Assembly (NCBI GenBank): GCA_046729895.1
Contig: JBKPHP010000056.1
Coordinates: forward strand, 1 to 49,700
DNA from: DASXBA01 sp046729895
Lineage (GTDB): Bacteria > Actinomycetota > Thermoleophilia > Solirubrobacterales > Thermoleophilaceae
Direction: 5' to 3'
DNA: 49,700 nucleotides
Positions 7,251 to 15,068 of this stretch are shown here, in pieces. The notes under the pieces are model-generated. The model ran no database searches, was not told where the DNA came from, and saw nothing but the letters and a program-made list of their open reading frames with translations. Each line of letters begins with the position of its first letter. The first letter of the stretch is position 1. A program made the translations under genes and the position numbers.

Positions 7251-7279
7251 GTCGCGCTGACCCAGAACGCAGGGGAGCC

Positions 7280-7630
7280 CTAGTGGAAATCCGCCAGCGC
7301 CTGCTCCAGGTCGCCGACCACCGGCGCGGCCCGGCCGAAGTCGACGATGTCGAGCACTCGGGTCACCGGGCCGCCATCGGGGGACACGACCCGGAGTTGC
7401 TGCCGCCTGCGGCTGAGCCGACGCGCGAGGGCGAAGAGCATCGCGACGCCGCTCGAGTCGATGAAGTCGAGCCCGCTGAAGTCGACCACGAGCCCGCGGG
7501 CCGTGGTGGGCACCGCCTCGGCGATGGCGTCTCCTGTCCGCGAGGCGCCGGCGATGTCCAGCTCGCCGCGGACCTGTGCGACGACCACGCCGTCGCGGTC
7601 CTCGATCGCCAGGTCGACAAGCTCGGTCAT
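7280..7630 (-). CDS. STAS-domain anti-sigma factor antagonist
   Basis: 116 residues forming one STAS domain (SpoIIAA/RsbV type). The conserved loop reads DFIDSSGVAML, placing the phosphorylatable serine at Ser60. In this family the unphosphorylated form binds the anti-sigma kinase and frees a sigma factor; phosphorylation by the kinase reverses this. The gene overlaps the end of the upstream PP2C/kinase gene by four bases (ATGA), so the two are co-translated and very likely partners. The sigma factor controlled is not obvious in this window. Confidence 0.93.
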   Translation of the reverse strand: MTELVDLAIEDRDGVVVAQVRGELDIAGASRTGDAIAEAVPTTARGLVVDFSGLDFIDSSGVAMLFALARRLSRRRQQLRVVSPDGGPVTRVLDIVDFGRAAPVVGDLEQALADFH

Positions 7631-10182
7631 GAGCTCTCCTCGCTGCCGTCGCCGTTCAGGGTCCGCCGCAGCAGGACGGTGGTGCCCTCGCTGCTAGGGG
7701 TGACCTCGACGGAGTCCATCAGGGCCCGCATCAGCGACAGGCCTCGCCCCTGGTCGCCCTCGCGCGGCGGTCGCCAGGCGCCGAAGTCGCGGATGGTGAT
7801 CGCCACCTGGTGGCCGTCGAGCTGCCCGTCGACCTCGAACGGGGTGTCGTCCCCGGCGCCGGCGTGCTCGATTGCGTTGTTGGCGGCCTCGCCGCAGGCG
7901 GTGGTGATCTCGGCTATCTCCTGATCCGTGCTCTCCGCGTGGCGGAGCCAGCGTTTCAGCAGGCTCCGCATGGAGGCGAGCGACTCGGGTTCGGGGGGCA
8001 GCGCGACGCTGAAGTGGTCCTCGATCGGCCGGTTCTGCAACGCCAGTAAAGCGACATCGTCGGGCGCGCCACCGCCGGGGACGAGCGTCGCCAGCAGGTG
8101 GTCGCAGAGCTGATCCGGCGTCGTCGGCGCCTCTCGCACCGCCTCGGCGAGTTCTGCCAACCCCTCGTCGATATGAACCCCCACCCGCTCCACGAGCCCG
8201 TCGGTGTACAAGATCACGGTCGCACCGGCCCCGACCTCCACCGAGTTCTCCTCGAAGCTCGGGAACGGAAGCACCCCCAGCGGCACCGAGCGGCCGCCCT
8301 GGAGGAACTGCGGCGGCCCGTCCTCCATCACGAGCAACGGGGGCAGGTGGCCGGCGTTCACCCAGCGGACGACTCCCTCGGCCGGGTCCAGGATGACATA
8401 GATCAGCGTGGCCATCTGGCTGTCCTCGAGCTCGGTCCAGACGAGGCGGTTGAGCTGCTGCACGGCGGTCGCGACATCGTGTCCCTCGAGCGCATAGGCG
8501 CGCAGGGCGCTCCGCAGGCGCCCCACCATCGAGGCGGCCGCGAGTCCCTTGCCCGCCACGTCTCCCATGACGAGGCCCACACGGCCGCCCTGGATCGGGA
8601 TCACGTCGTACCAGTCGCCTCCCACCTCGGCCTCCGCGGCCGCCGGCCGGTAGCGGGCCGCCACGCCGAGCCCGGGAAGCTGGGGCAGGCGCTCCGGCAG
8701 CAGGCTGCGCTGAAGCGTCTCCGCGATCCGGTGCTCGCGCTCGTAGAGCTGAACGTGGTCTATGGCCAGCGCGACCCGGTCCGCGGCCAGCCGCAGCAGG
8801 GCGAGGTCCTCGTCCGTCAACCTCCGGATGGCCGAGCCAACCTGGATCACGCCGGTGAGCCGGCCGCGGGCCAGGAGCGGCGCGCCGATCAGCGAGACCA
8901 GGCCCATTTCCCGTAGCGCCCGGTGGGGCAGCTCGTCAGCTCCAGGATCGTGGACGAGCCCCGGCCGTCGCTGCGCGGCGATGCGGCCCGCGAAGCCCTG
9001 ACCGAACGCGACGGCGCCGGGCGCATCTCTGCCGCTCGCGCCGATGCTCGAGGCGCCGACTACGAGCCGGTCGGAGTCTTCCTCAGTCAGAAAGACCGTC
9101 GCGGCCTCCGCCTCGAGCACGTCGCGAACCCTGGTTATCAGGTCCGGAAGGATGTCGTGCAGCGACTGGTGCCTGAGCGTGGCGTCCACCAGCTGTTGCA
9201 TTCCGCTGACCATCTGCGCCACGCGCTCCGCCTCCGCCCGCGCGGCCTGCTCGCGCAGCAAGGCGTCGCGCTCCTGCTGACGGCGCTCGCGCTCGCTCGT
9301 GTCACGAACGAAGGCCGAGATCACGACCTCGTCCCCCACGTCGACACGCGAAATGGTCTCCTCGGCCGGAAAGATGGAGCCGTCACGGCGCCGCAGCTCC
9401 GTGTCGACGGTGGTAACCATGACGGTCTCACCGCTGTCGACCAGTCGCTGCCGCCGCTCGTCGTGGCGGACCTTCTCCTTCTCGGGGAGGATCAGGTCGC
9501 GCACCCGCCGGCCGATCGCCTCGTGGGTCGCCCAGCCGAACATCCGCATCGCCGCATCGTTCCAGCGGATGACGGTCCCGTCGCCGGCGAACGCGATGAA
9601 GGCGTCTGGGGCGCTGTCCAGGATCAGGCGGGTGCGGGCCTCGCTGTCCTTGAGGGCCCGTTCGCGGCTGGCCGTCCGCACCGTCTGCTCCCCGACCCGG
9701 CTCAGCAGGTTCGAGATCAGCACCCCCGCCACCGTAGGCGTGCCGACGGCGAGCAGCCACCGGACCAGGGGGCTGGACGGGTCGTCGATGGCCAGCAGCA
9801 CTCCGTAGGCCACGCCGATGAAAGCGACGTGTCCGAGGGCCACCCGCAGGCCGAAGAAGTAGAACGCGAAGAGCACGATCCAGGAGTAGGTGATCGGATA
9901 GAGGGCCGTCGGCCCCGTGTAGTGGTTCGCGAAGGTGAGGATCAGCGTCCCCGCCGCGAGCGCGGCGTGGAGCTGCCACTCCGTGACGCGGTCCGCCCGC
10001 GCGTAGAACAGGACGGCGATCGCCAGCGCGATGCCCGCCAGTCCCACGAGCTTGGCGTCATCCACCATCTTGTCGTGGGGGAAGGCGAGTGTGGCGAGCC
10101 CGAGGGTCGCGCCGGCCGTGAACACATAGGCAAGCGAGCGCGCCTTGACGCGCTGGTCGAACAGCTCGGCCGTGCCGTTCAC
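7627..10182 (-). CDS. Membrane sensor with PAS, GAF, SpoIIE-type PP2C phosphatase and RsbW-like kinase domains
   Basis: 851 residues from GTG 10182; the frame is open further upstream but that part overlaps the next gene and looks non-coding. Order: multi-helix membrane region (about 15-165), PAS (about 185-295), coiled coil, GAF (about 340-480), PP2C phosphatase (about 500-718) with metal Asp residues in GGDWYDV, MGDVAGKG, YTDGLVE and PDDVALL, then a HATPase_c domain (about 735-845) with GEAANNAIEHAG, DFGAW and QGRGLSLM. Both enzymes that set the phosphorylation state of a STAS protein are thus fused in one membrane-bound sensor, and the STAS gene is next in the operon. A CATAAT box lies about nine bases before the GTG. 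Confidence 0.9.
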   Translation of the reverse strand: MNGTAELFDQRVKARSLAYVFTAGATLGLATLAFPHDKMVDDAKLVGLAGIALAIAVLFYARADRVTEWQLHAALAAGTLILTFANHYTGPTALYPITYSWIVLFAFYFFGLRVALGHVAFIGVAYGVLLAIDDPSSPLVRWLLAVGTPTVAGVLISNLLSRVGEQTVRTASRERALKDSEARTRLILDSAPDAFIAFAGDGTVIRWNDAAMRMFGWATHEAIGRRVRDLILPEKEKVRHDERRQRLVDSGETVMVTTVDTELRRRDGSIFPAEETISRVDVGDEVVISAFVRDTSERERRQQERDALLREQAARAEAERVAQMVSGMQQLVDATLRHQSLHDILPDLITRVRDVLEAEAATVFLTEEDSDRLVVGASSIGASGRDAPGAVAFGQGFAGRIAAQRRPGLVHDPGADELPHRALREMGLVSLIGAPLLARGRLTGVIQVGSAIRRLTDEDLALLRLAADRVALAIDHVQLYEREHRIAETLQRSLLPERLPQLPGLGVAARYRPAAAEAEVGGDWYDVIPIQGGRVGLVMGDVAGKGLAAASMVGRLRSALRAYALEGHDVATAVQQLNRLVWTELEDSQMATLIYVILDPAEGVVRWVNAGHLPPLLVMEDGPPQFLQGGRSVPLGVLPFPSFEENSVEVGAGATVILYTDGLVERVGVHIDEGLAELAEAVREAPTTPDQLCDHLLATLVPGGGAPDDVALLALQNRPIEDHFSVALPPEPESLASMRSLLKRWLRHAESTDQEIAEITTACGEAANNAIEHAGAGDDTPFEVDGQLDGHQVAITIRDFGAWRPPREGDQGRGLSLMRALMDSVEVTPSSEGTTVLLRRTLNGDGSEESS

Positions 10183-10232
10183 GACGGCCAGATTATGGCG
10201 CGACCGGCCGGGGCCAGATTCTGGCGGACGCG

Positions 10233-10526
10233 TCAGGCCTCGCCGCGCGCGGAGAGGCGCGCCAGCGCCTCGTGGCACTCGGTCACGCGCCGCTTGACCG
10301 GGTCGTCATCCGCGCGGTCGTGCACGAGGTCCCAGGTCCGATCGGCCACCTGCCGAGCGGTCTCGGGCGTCGCCTGGCTGCAGAGCAGGTCCACAAGCTT
10401 CAGCTCGAAGCTCAACAGCTGCTCCTCCGGGTCGCCGGGTGGCATCTTCGGGAGCGGCTCGTCCGTCGCCTCGCGCCAGGCGTTGGCGGCGATAAGGAGC
10501 CGGTTGCGCAGCTCGGGCAGTTCCAC
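10233..10526 (-). CDS. Hypothetical alpha-helical protein (97 aa)
   Basis: 97 residues from GTG, predicted mostly helical and acidic, with a single Cys (VDLLCSQ). It starts MELPELRNRLLIAANAWREA and ends in charged helices. No motif I recognise. It is upstream of the PP2C/kinase gene on the same strand with a 50-base gap and divergent from the PhzF-like gene. Its start lies seven bases after a TAGCCT box, which supports it being expressed. Confidence 0.65.
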   Translation of the reverse strand: MELPELRNRLLIAANAWREATDEPLPKMPPGDPEEQLLSFELKLVDLLCSQATPETARQVADRTWDLVHDRADDDPVKRRVTECHEALARLSARGEA

Positions 10527-10533
10527 CCCGCCC

Positions 10534-10539
10534 AGGCTA
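10534..10539 (-). promoter_or_regulatory. -10-like box (TAGCCT), leaderless layout
   Basis: TAGCCT on the minus strand followed by exactly seven bases and then GTG (10526). Same geometry as at 22379 and 34479. Confidence 0.45.
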
Positions 10540-10572
10540 GCCGGACAGGCACGCTCGGTAACGGCGGCCGCC

Positions 10573-10578
10573 TAGGCT
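10573..10578 (+). promoter_or_regulatory. -10-like box (TAGGCT) for the PhzF-like gene
   Basis: TAGGCT on the plus strand, nine bases before GTG 10588 and three before an in-frame TTG. The first bases of the mRNA would fall at the GTG, favouring that start. Confidence 0.4.
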
Positions 10579-10587
10579 CCATTGCCA

Positions 10588-11262
10588 GTGCCACACCTTC
10601 ATCTGCTCAGGGTGTTCTGCGACGAGGACGGCAGCGGCGGCAACCCGCTGGCGGTCTTCCTGGACGGCGCCGAGGTGCCGGCAGGGGACAGACAGGCGGT
10701 CGCGGCCAACCTCGGCTTGAGCGAGACGGTGTTCGTGGAAGACGCCGCGCGGGGCGAGATCCGCATCTTCACCCCCACGGTGGAGCTGGGCTTCGCGGGC
10801 CACCCGTCCGTGGGAACGACGTGGCTGCTGGCGCGCGAGCGCGAGCCGGTCCAGACCCTACGCCCGCCTGCCGGCGAGCTCGTGGCGCGATACGAAGGCG
10901 AGAGCGCCTTCGTCACGGCGCTGCCACTGTGGGCCCCGCCGTTCGAGCACGAGCAGCTCGGCTCCCCGTCGCAGGTGGACGCGCTCGACGGCCCGCCCCG
11001 AGGCGGGGACGCCATCGGCGCCTGGGCGTGGCTCGACGAGGAGGCGGGGATCGTGCGCGCCCGCGTGTTCGCACCCCGCTACGGCGTCCCCGAGGACGAG
11101 GCCACGGGCTCACACGCGGTCAGGTTGTGCGCCCACCTCGGCCGCGCACTCGACATCCGCCAGGGAAGGGGCTCGCGGATAGCGGCGCGCCCGGCGAACG
11201 ACGGGGTCGAGATAGGCGGCCGGGTGGAGCTCGACGAGGTTCGCGACTACGCTCTCCGCTGA
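10588..11262 (+). CDS. PhzF-family epimerase/isomerase-like protein, short form
   Basis: 224 residues from GTG 10588 (TTG at 10582 is in frame). PhzF hallmarks are present: the start L..VFC...GGNPLAVF, catalytic Glu46 in LSETVFV, the GFAGHPSVGT loop and EDEATGSHAVRL in the second half. PhzF proteins are diaminopimelate-epimerase-fold enzymes; most members have unknown substrates. The usual length is about 260-300 residues; here loops between the halves are shortened, but both halves and the Glu are kept, so it is probably functional. The gene stands alone, divergent from the helical hypothetical protein. Confidence 0.88.
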   Translation: MPHLHLLRVFCDEDGSGGNPLAVFLDGAEVPAGDRQAVAANLGLSETVFVEDAARGEIRIFTPTVELGFAGHPSVGTTWLLAREREPVQTLRPPAGELVARYEGESAFVTALPLWAPPFEHEQLGSPSQVDALDGPPRGGDAIGAWAWLDEEAGIVRARVFAPRYGVPEDEATGSHAVRLCAHLGRALDIRQGRGSRIAARPANDGVEIGGRVELDEVRDYALR

Positions 11263-11289
11263 GTCCGCTCGGGCGGAGGCCGGCGCGGA

Positions 11290-11295
11290 TATCGT
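11290..11295 (+). promoter_or_regulatory. -10-like box (TATCGT) for the PAS gene
   Basis: TATCGT followed by six bases and the ATG at 11302, with no Shine-Dalgarno sequence: leaderless layout. Confidence 0.4.
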
Positions 11296-11301
11296 TCGGA
11301 T

Positions 11302-11700
11302 ATGGCCCACGGTCAGCGACCGCTCGAGCTGATCCTTGCCCGCAACTTTCTCTCGAGCCTCTCGACGGCGGGGTTCCTCGTCGACGAGGGGGGGATGCTC
11401 GTCTTTTACAACGAGTCGGCAGGTGCGATGCTGGGGGTGAGCTTCGAGGACGCCGGCCTCATGGGCCCCGAAGAGTGGGGGACCGCGTTCGGTCCCTTCG
11501 ACGAGAAGGGCGAGCAGGTCCCGTTCGACGAGCTGCCGCTGACCATCGCCCTCCGCCATGGACGCCCCGCCCACTCACATTTCACGATCCGCTCGATGAA
11601 GGGCGTGGAGCACGAGATCGAGGCGAGCGCCCTGCCGATCCTCGCTAGCGAGGGCACCAGCGGCGCGATGGTCTTCTTCTGGCCCTTGGAGGCGTCGTGA
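11302..11700 (+). CDS. Stand-alone PAS-domain protein
   Basis: 132 residues that are almost entirely one PAS fold (GFLVDEGGMLVFYNESAGAMLGVSFEDAG, then a beta sheet ending GAMVFFWPLE). There is no output domain in the same chain. PAS domains bind small ligands or cofactors or mediate dimerisation. The stop overlaps the GTG of the MBL-fold gene by four bases, so a ligand-sensing PAS subunit for that hydrolase is the natural inference. Confidence 0.85.
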   Translation: MAHGQRPLELILARNFLSSLSTAGFLVDEGGMLVFYNESAGAMLGVSFEDAGLMGPEEWGTAFGPFDEKGEQVPFDELPLTIALRHGRPAHSHFTIRSMKGVEHEIEASALPILASEGTSGAMVFFWPLEAS

Positions 11701-12605
11701 GGGTCAAGATCTGGGGCGCGCGTGGATCCGTCCCCTCGCCTGGCCCGGAGACGACCCGCTACGGGGGGAACACCTCGTGCGTGCAGGTAACCCTGTCGGA
11801 CGGGACGATCCTCGCGCTCGACGCGGGCACCGGTATCCGCAGCATGGGCCTGGCCCTGACGGAGGAGGGCACCCGCATCAACATCCTCCTGACCCACCTC
11901 CACCTCGACCACATCCAGGGTCTGATGTTCTTCGCGCCCGCCTTCCGGCCCACGTCGCAGATCGTGATCTGGGGGCCGGAGTCGCCCGAGGCGTCGCTGC
12001 GGGACCGGATCGCGCGCTACATCTCCGCGCCCCTCTCCCCAGTGGAGGTGCGGGAGCTGCCCTGTGACGTCTCCTTCCGGAGCGCGCCCCATACGGAGTG
12101 GCAGATAGGGCCGGCCACGATCAGAGCCGCGTCGGTCACGCACCGTGGCCCGACGCTCGGCTACCGCGTCACCGAGGGCGACACCTCCCTCTGCTACATC
12201 CCCGACCACGAGCCGGGCCTCGGCGTGCAGCTCGCAACCGACGATCCGGAGTGGCTATCGGGCTACGAGCTGGCCCGGGGCGCGACGTTGCTCTTTCACG
12301 ACTGCCAGTACGCGGACGACGAGTACCCCCATCACGTTGGCTGGGGGCACTGCCGCCTTTCGGACGCGCTCACCTTTGCCCGCCGTGTCGAGCCCGAGCG
12401 GGTGATGCTGTTCCACCACGACCCGTTGCACAGCGACGACTTCCTGGACTCCTTCCACGGCAGGGCCATCGGCGGATGGGAGGAGCTCGGCGGGCGGGCG
12501 GCCCAGATCGAGATGGCAAGCGAGCGGCGCGAGCTGGAGATCGAGGCGCCCCGCCGCGCTTCGGCGACGCCGCCGCGGGTCGCACCGGCGCCCCCACCCG
12601 CCTAG
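11697..12605 (+). CDS. MBL-fold metallohydrolase, phosphodiesterase/RNase Z-like group
   Basis: 302 residues from GTG 11697. The two-metal site is complete: THLHLDH (His67, His69, Asp71, His72), His147 in SVTHRGP, Asp168 in YIPDHE and a late His in MLFHHDP. The start MRVKIWGARGSVPSPGPETTRYGGNTSC is typical of a group often linked to PAS or receiver modules and related to class II cyclic-nucleotide phosphodiesterases. It may hydrolyse a phosphodiester signal; the substrate is unknown. It ends with a Pro/Ala-rich tail. Coupled to the PAS gene by a 4-base overlap and convergent with the VOC gene. Confidence 0.88.
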   Translation: MRVKIWGARGSVPSPGPETTRYGGNTSCVQVTLSDGTILALDAGTGIRSMGLALTEEGTRINILLTHLHLDHIQGLMFFAPAFRPTSQIVIWGPESPEASLRDRIARYISAPLSPVEVRELPCDVSFRSAPHTEWQIGPATIRAASVTHRGPTLGYRVTEGDTSLCYIPDHEPGLGVQLATDDPEWLSGYELARGATLLFHDCQYADDEYPHHVGWGHCRLSDALTFARRVEPERVMLFHHDPLHSDDFLDSFHGRAIGGWEELGGRAAQIEMASERRELEIEAPRRASATPPRVAPAPPPA

Positions 12606-12625
12606 GCCGCCCTCGCGGTCGCCCG

Positions 12626-13183
12626 TCAGCCGGAGTCCATGAAGGCGACCGCCAGGCCGAGTCCCGCCTCGCGGCGCGCCGTGGCGATGCGGCGGCCGGG
12701 CTGCACCGCGTCGCGGGGCTCACCCACCAGCCCGTGGAGCGTGGTGGCGGTGTGGTCGAGGTCTTCGACCAGAAACGAGATGCCCCACAGGCGGGCAGGT
12801 CCGTCGGGATCCGCGAGCAGCCGCGAACCGGCCGGGGCCTGGATGACCTCGAGTATCACCTCCCCCATGCGGAAGAAGGCCTGGCGCGGGGCGCCGGCCG
12901 GGGTGGGCTCCTCGCGCAGGCGCCGAAAGTCGACCCCGGCCTCGCGCAGCGCGGCGGTTGTGCGGTCGAGGTCGGGGCTGAAAGCCACAACGTGGTCGAT
13001 CGCCACGACGCCGTTGGGGTGGGCGGTGCCGCTCGCCGGCGGCCGCCGCGAGAGCACCGTCGGCAGGCCGTCGAGGTCGGTCGAGGCGAGCGTGCGCACG
13101 GACCAGGAGACGAGCCCGCGGCCCGCTCCCGGGCCGGCGAGCCGGACGCGGACCGAGCCCGCTTCCACGAGGCTGTCACGCAC
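12626..13183 (-). CDS. VOC/glyoxalase-like protein (real N-terminus probably upstream)
   Basis: 185 residues from the only canonical start in frame, GTG 13183. The segment from about residue 58 (NGVVAIDHVVAFSPDLDRTTAALREAGVDFRRLRE...) is a vicinal-oxygen-chelate unit; a second unit is visible at each side. The codons before the GTG read, in the same frame, IDELVVAADPAAWECAGFA, which looks like the missing first strand and helix of the protein. No ATG, GTG, TTG or CTG occurs there back to the in-frame stop; an ATC at 13240-13238 would be the best-placed unusual start. The gene follows the sigma-factor gene on the same strand. Substrate unknown. Confidence 0.75.
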   Translation of the reverse strand: MRDSLVEAGSVRVRLAGPGAGRGLVSWSVRTLASTDLDGLPTVLSRRPPASGTAHPNGVVAIDHVVAFSPDLDRTTAALREAGVDFRRLREEPTPAGAPRQAFFRMGEVILEVIQAPAGSRLLADPDGPARLWGISFLVEDLDHTATTLHGLVGEPRDAVQPGRRIATARREAGLGLAVAFMDSG

Positions 13184-13265
13184 TGCAAAGCCGGCGCACT
13201 CCCAGGCGGCCGGGTCGGCTGCGACGACGAGCTCGTCGATGGTTGGTCGGACGCTGGCGGGGCGA

Positions 13266-14756
13266 CTACCCGCCGTCGTTCTTGCCCAAGGCTTCCACCG
13301 CGTCGGTCACCGGCGGAGGGGTCGAACGCCTCCGCTCGAGCGCCTGCTGGGGCACTGTCCGCTGGGCCGGAGCCTCATTACCGACCGGCCCGCCCTTCAG
13401 CGGAGTGACCGACGGCGGAGCCGCGGGAGCCCCGCGCCGGTGCGGAACGCCCTCCGCGTATGGCGACCGATGCTGCCCGTCCTGGCCGCGGCTACCGGGC
13501 ACCTCGGCCGGGCCGCGGCCGCTGCTCGCGCCGGGCGTGCCGTGCGCGCTGCGCCCGGACCCGTCCGGCTTGGCCTTGCTTCCGCCGGAATGTCCGTGAG
13601 CTCGCCGCTCGCCGTGGGCCGCGCCGTCCTCTGCGGAGGTGCCGCGGGAGGAATCCCGCGCGGCGGAATCCCTAGCGGAGGAACGCCTCGCGGCGGAGTG
13701 CGGAGCGCCTCGCTCTGATGCCGGCGCCGAGGACGGCGGCTTGCGGTTCGGCGCGGAGTGGTGATCCAGCGCCGCCTCGGTGGCCGCCACGCCCCCGACG
13801 CCGAGTGCCGCCACCAGCGCCACCTTGGCGAGCAAGGCGGCGCCAACCGGGGCCGCGGCGCCCGCTCCCGCCGCCGCCCCGATCGAGCCACCGCCAACGA
13901 CGGCGCCGCCCAGACCGCCCGCAGCGCCACCACCGCCGAGACCGCCCGCAGCGCCACCGCCACCTATCCCCGACGCCCCCAGCACGCTTGACTTGAGCCA
14001 CGCGGGCGGCGCGACGGGCAGCACCACGGCGAGCATCTGACGCTGGCGCTTGACCTGGTCCCTGTAGGCCCGGCAGCCGCTGCAGGAGCTCAGATGATGC
14101 CGGATGGCGCTGCGCCGCAGGGAGCCGCCGCTCAGGACCGCCAGCTGCTCGCGGATCTCCTCGCACGGGGTGGCGCGCGCGTTGCGACGGTCGATGAGCG
14201 AGCTGCGTGCGCGGTATACGAGCGCCTTCACCCGCGGCACCTCGCACTCCAACACCTTCGCGATCTCCGTATGGGAAAGGTCCGCGGTCTCGGCGAGCAG
14301 GAGCGCCGCCCTCTGGTCCGCCGGGAGCCCCTCGAGGTCCCGCAGGAGCTCGCGCAAGTCGGCGCGCTGCTCCACCTGCTCGGCGAGCCCTGTCGTGGCC
14401 GGCTCTCTCTCCACGTGCAGCTCGTCGTGCCGGGCCCGAAGCATCGAGAGACAGCGGTTACGGGCGATCGTGTAGAGCCACGGCTTGAGGCGTATATCCC
14501 GGTCCTGCTCGCGGAGCAGGTCCCCGTAGGCCGAGGCGAAGGTGTGCTGGACGGCATCCTCGGCTTCCTCCTGCGATCCGAGCATGTGGCGACAGAAGGA
14601 GATGATGCCCTTGCCGTAGCGCTCGAAGACGACCTCGAACGCCGCATCGCTGCCGCCGCGCACCTGCTCGACGAGCCGCCTGTCGCTGGCGAGAGCAAGG
14701 ATCCGCTTCGAGCGGCGAGGGACCCGGCTCCGCGCTGGGGGAGAAACGGTTCGCAC
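13266..14756 (-). CDS. ECF-type sigma factor fused to zinc-finger anti-sigma-like domain, membrane segment and long exported tail
   Basis: 496 residues from GTG 14756. Region sigma2 spans about 28-110 (ERYGKGIISFCRHMLGSQEEAEDAVQ...), and sigma4 about 133-190 (LPADQRAALLLAETADLSHTEIAKVLE). A ZAS-like motif follows: Cys198, then His221-x3-Cys225-x2-Cys228 (HLSSCSGC), as in zinc anti-sigma proteins. A Gly/Ala-rich linker with a GGGGAAGGLGG tandem leads to a hydrophobic helix (about 303-325). The last 170 residues are Ser/Gly/Arg/Pro-rich and would lie outside the membrane. The protein therefore looks like a sigma factor tethered to the membrane by its own anti-sigma part. Release would probably need proteolysis or a conformational signal (inference). 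Confidence 0.88.
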   Translation of the reverse strand: MRTVSPPARSRVPRRSKRILALASDRRLVEQVRGGSDAAFEVVFERYGKGIISFCRHMLGSQEEAEDAVQHTFASAYGDLLREQDRDIRLKPWLYTIARNRCLSMLRARHDELHVEREPATTGLAEQVEQRADLRELLRDLEGLPADQRAALLLAETADLSHTEIAKVLECEVPRVKALVYRARSSLIDRRNARATPCEEIREQLAVLSGGSLRRSAIRHHLSSCSGCRAYRDQVKRQRQMLAVVLPVAPPAWLKSSVLGASGIGGGGAAGGLGGGGAAGGLGGAVVGGGSIGAAAGAGAAAPVGAALLAKVALVAALGVGGVAATEAALDHHSAPNRKPPSSAPASERGAPHSAARRSSARDSAARDSSRGTSAEDGAAHGERRAHGHSGGSKAKPDGSGRSAHGTPGASSGRGPAEVPGSRGQDGQHRSPYAEGVPHRRGAPAAPPSVTPLKGGPVGNEAPAQRTVPQQALERRRSTPPPVTDAVEALGKNDGG

Positions 14757-15068
14757 GCTGCAACTCTTCTACCCAACGTAACAGCGGTCAAGACGCATCG
14801 CATCTGACATTCCAACGCGGACGAGCGTTCCAGGTTGGCGAAAACGATTTGAACTCGAGCCTCGGAACTCTCGAACCTGGGCCGCGGAGTCGCGTTTAGG
14901 GGCAAGGGACTTCGGTGACTGCGGGTCTGCGGAGGCCAAACTCAAGGCGCGGACTCGCCCGAGCCGGAGGGGCGGCGCAGGAGGCGCCGTCCGTGGGCCA
15001 ACAACGGCGGAGGGCCCCTGAGCGCGGGGCCCTTCGTCGTCCCGGGGGCCCCTCGCAGATGCCTGCAG
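14757..15068. other. Intergenic region, no gene
   Basis: 312 bases between the sigma-factor start and the MBL-like stop, both on the minus strand. The left part holds the sigma-factor promoter region: on the minus strand GGAAC (14831-14827) and GTCA (14808-14805) are 18 bases apart, close to an ECF-type -35/-10 layout. A CCAGGTT (14830-14836) and AACCTGG (14874-14880) pair forms an inverted repeat. The right part holds the hairpin at 15011-15033. I find no convincing ORF or tRNA. Confidence 0.6.
15011..15033 (-). terminator. Hairpin downstream of MBL-like gene
   Basis: AGGGCCCC-tgagcgc-GGGGCCCT, 8-bp perfect stem, 36 bases beyond the stop of the minus-strand gene at 15069. Followed on the plus strand by only two T residues. 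Confidence 0.55.
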
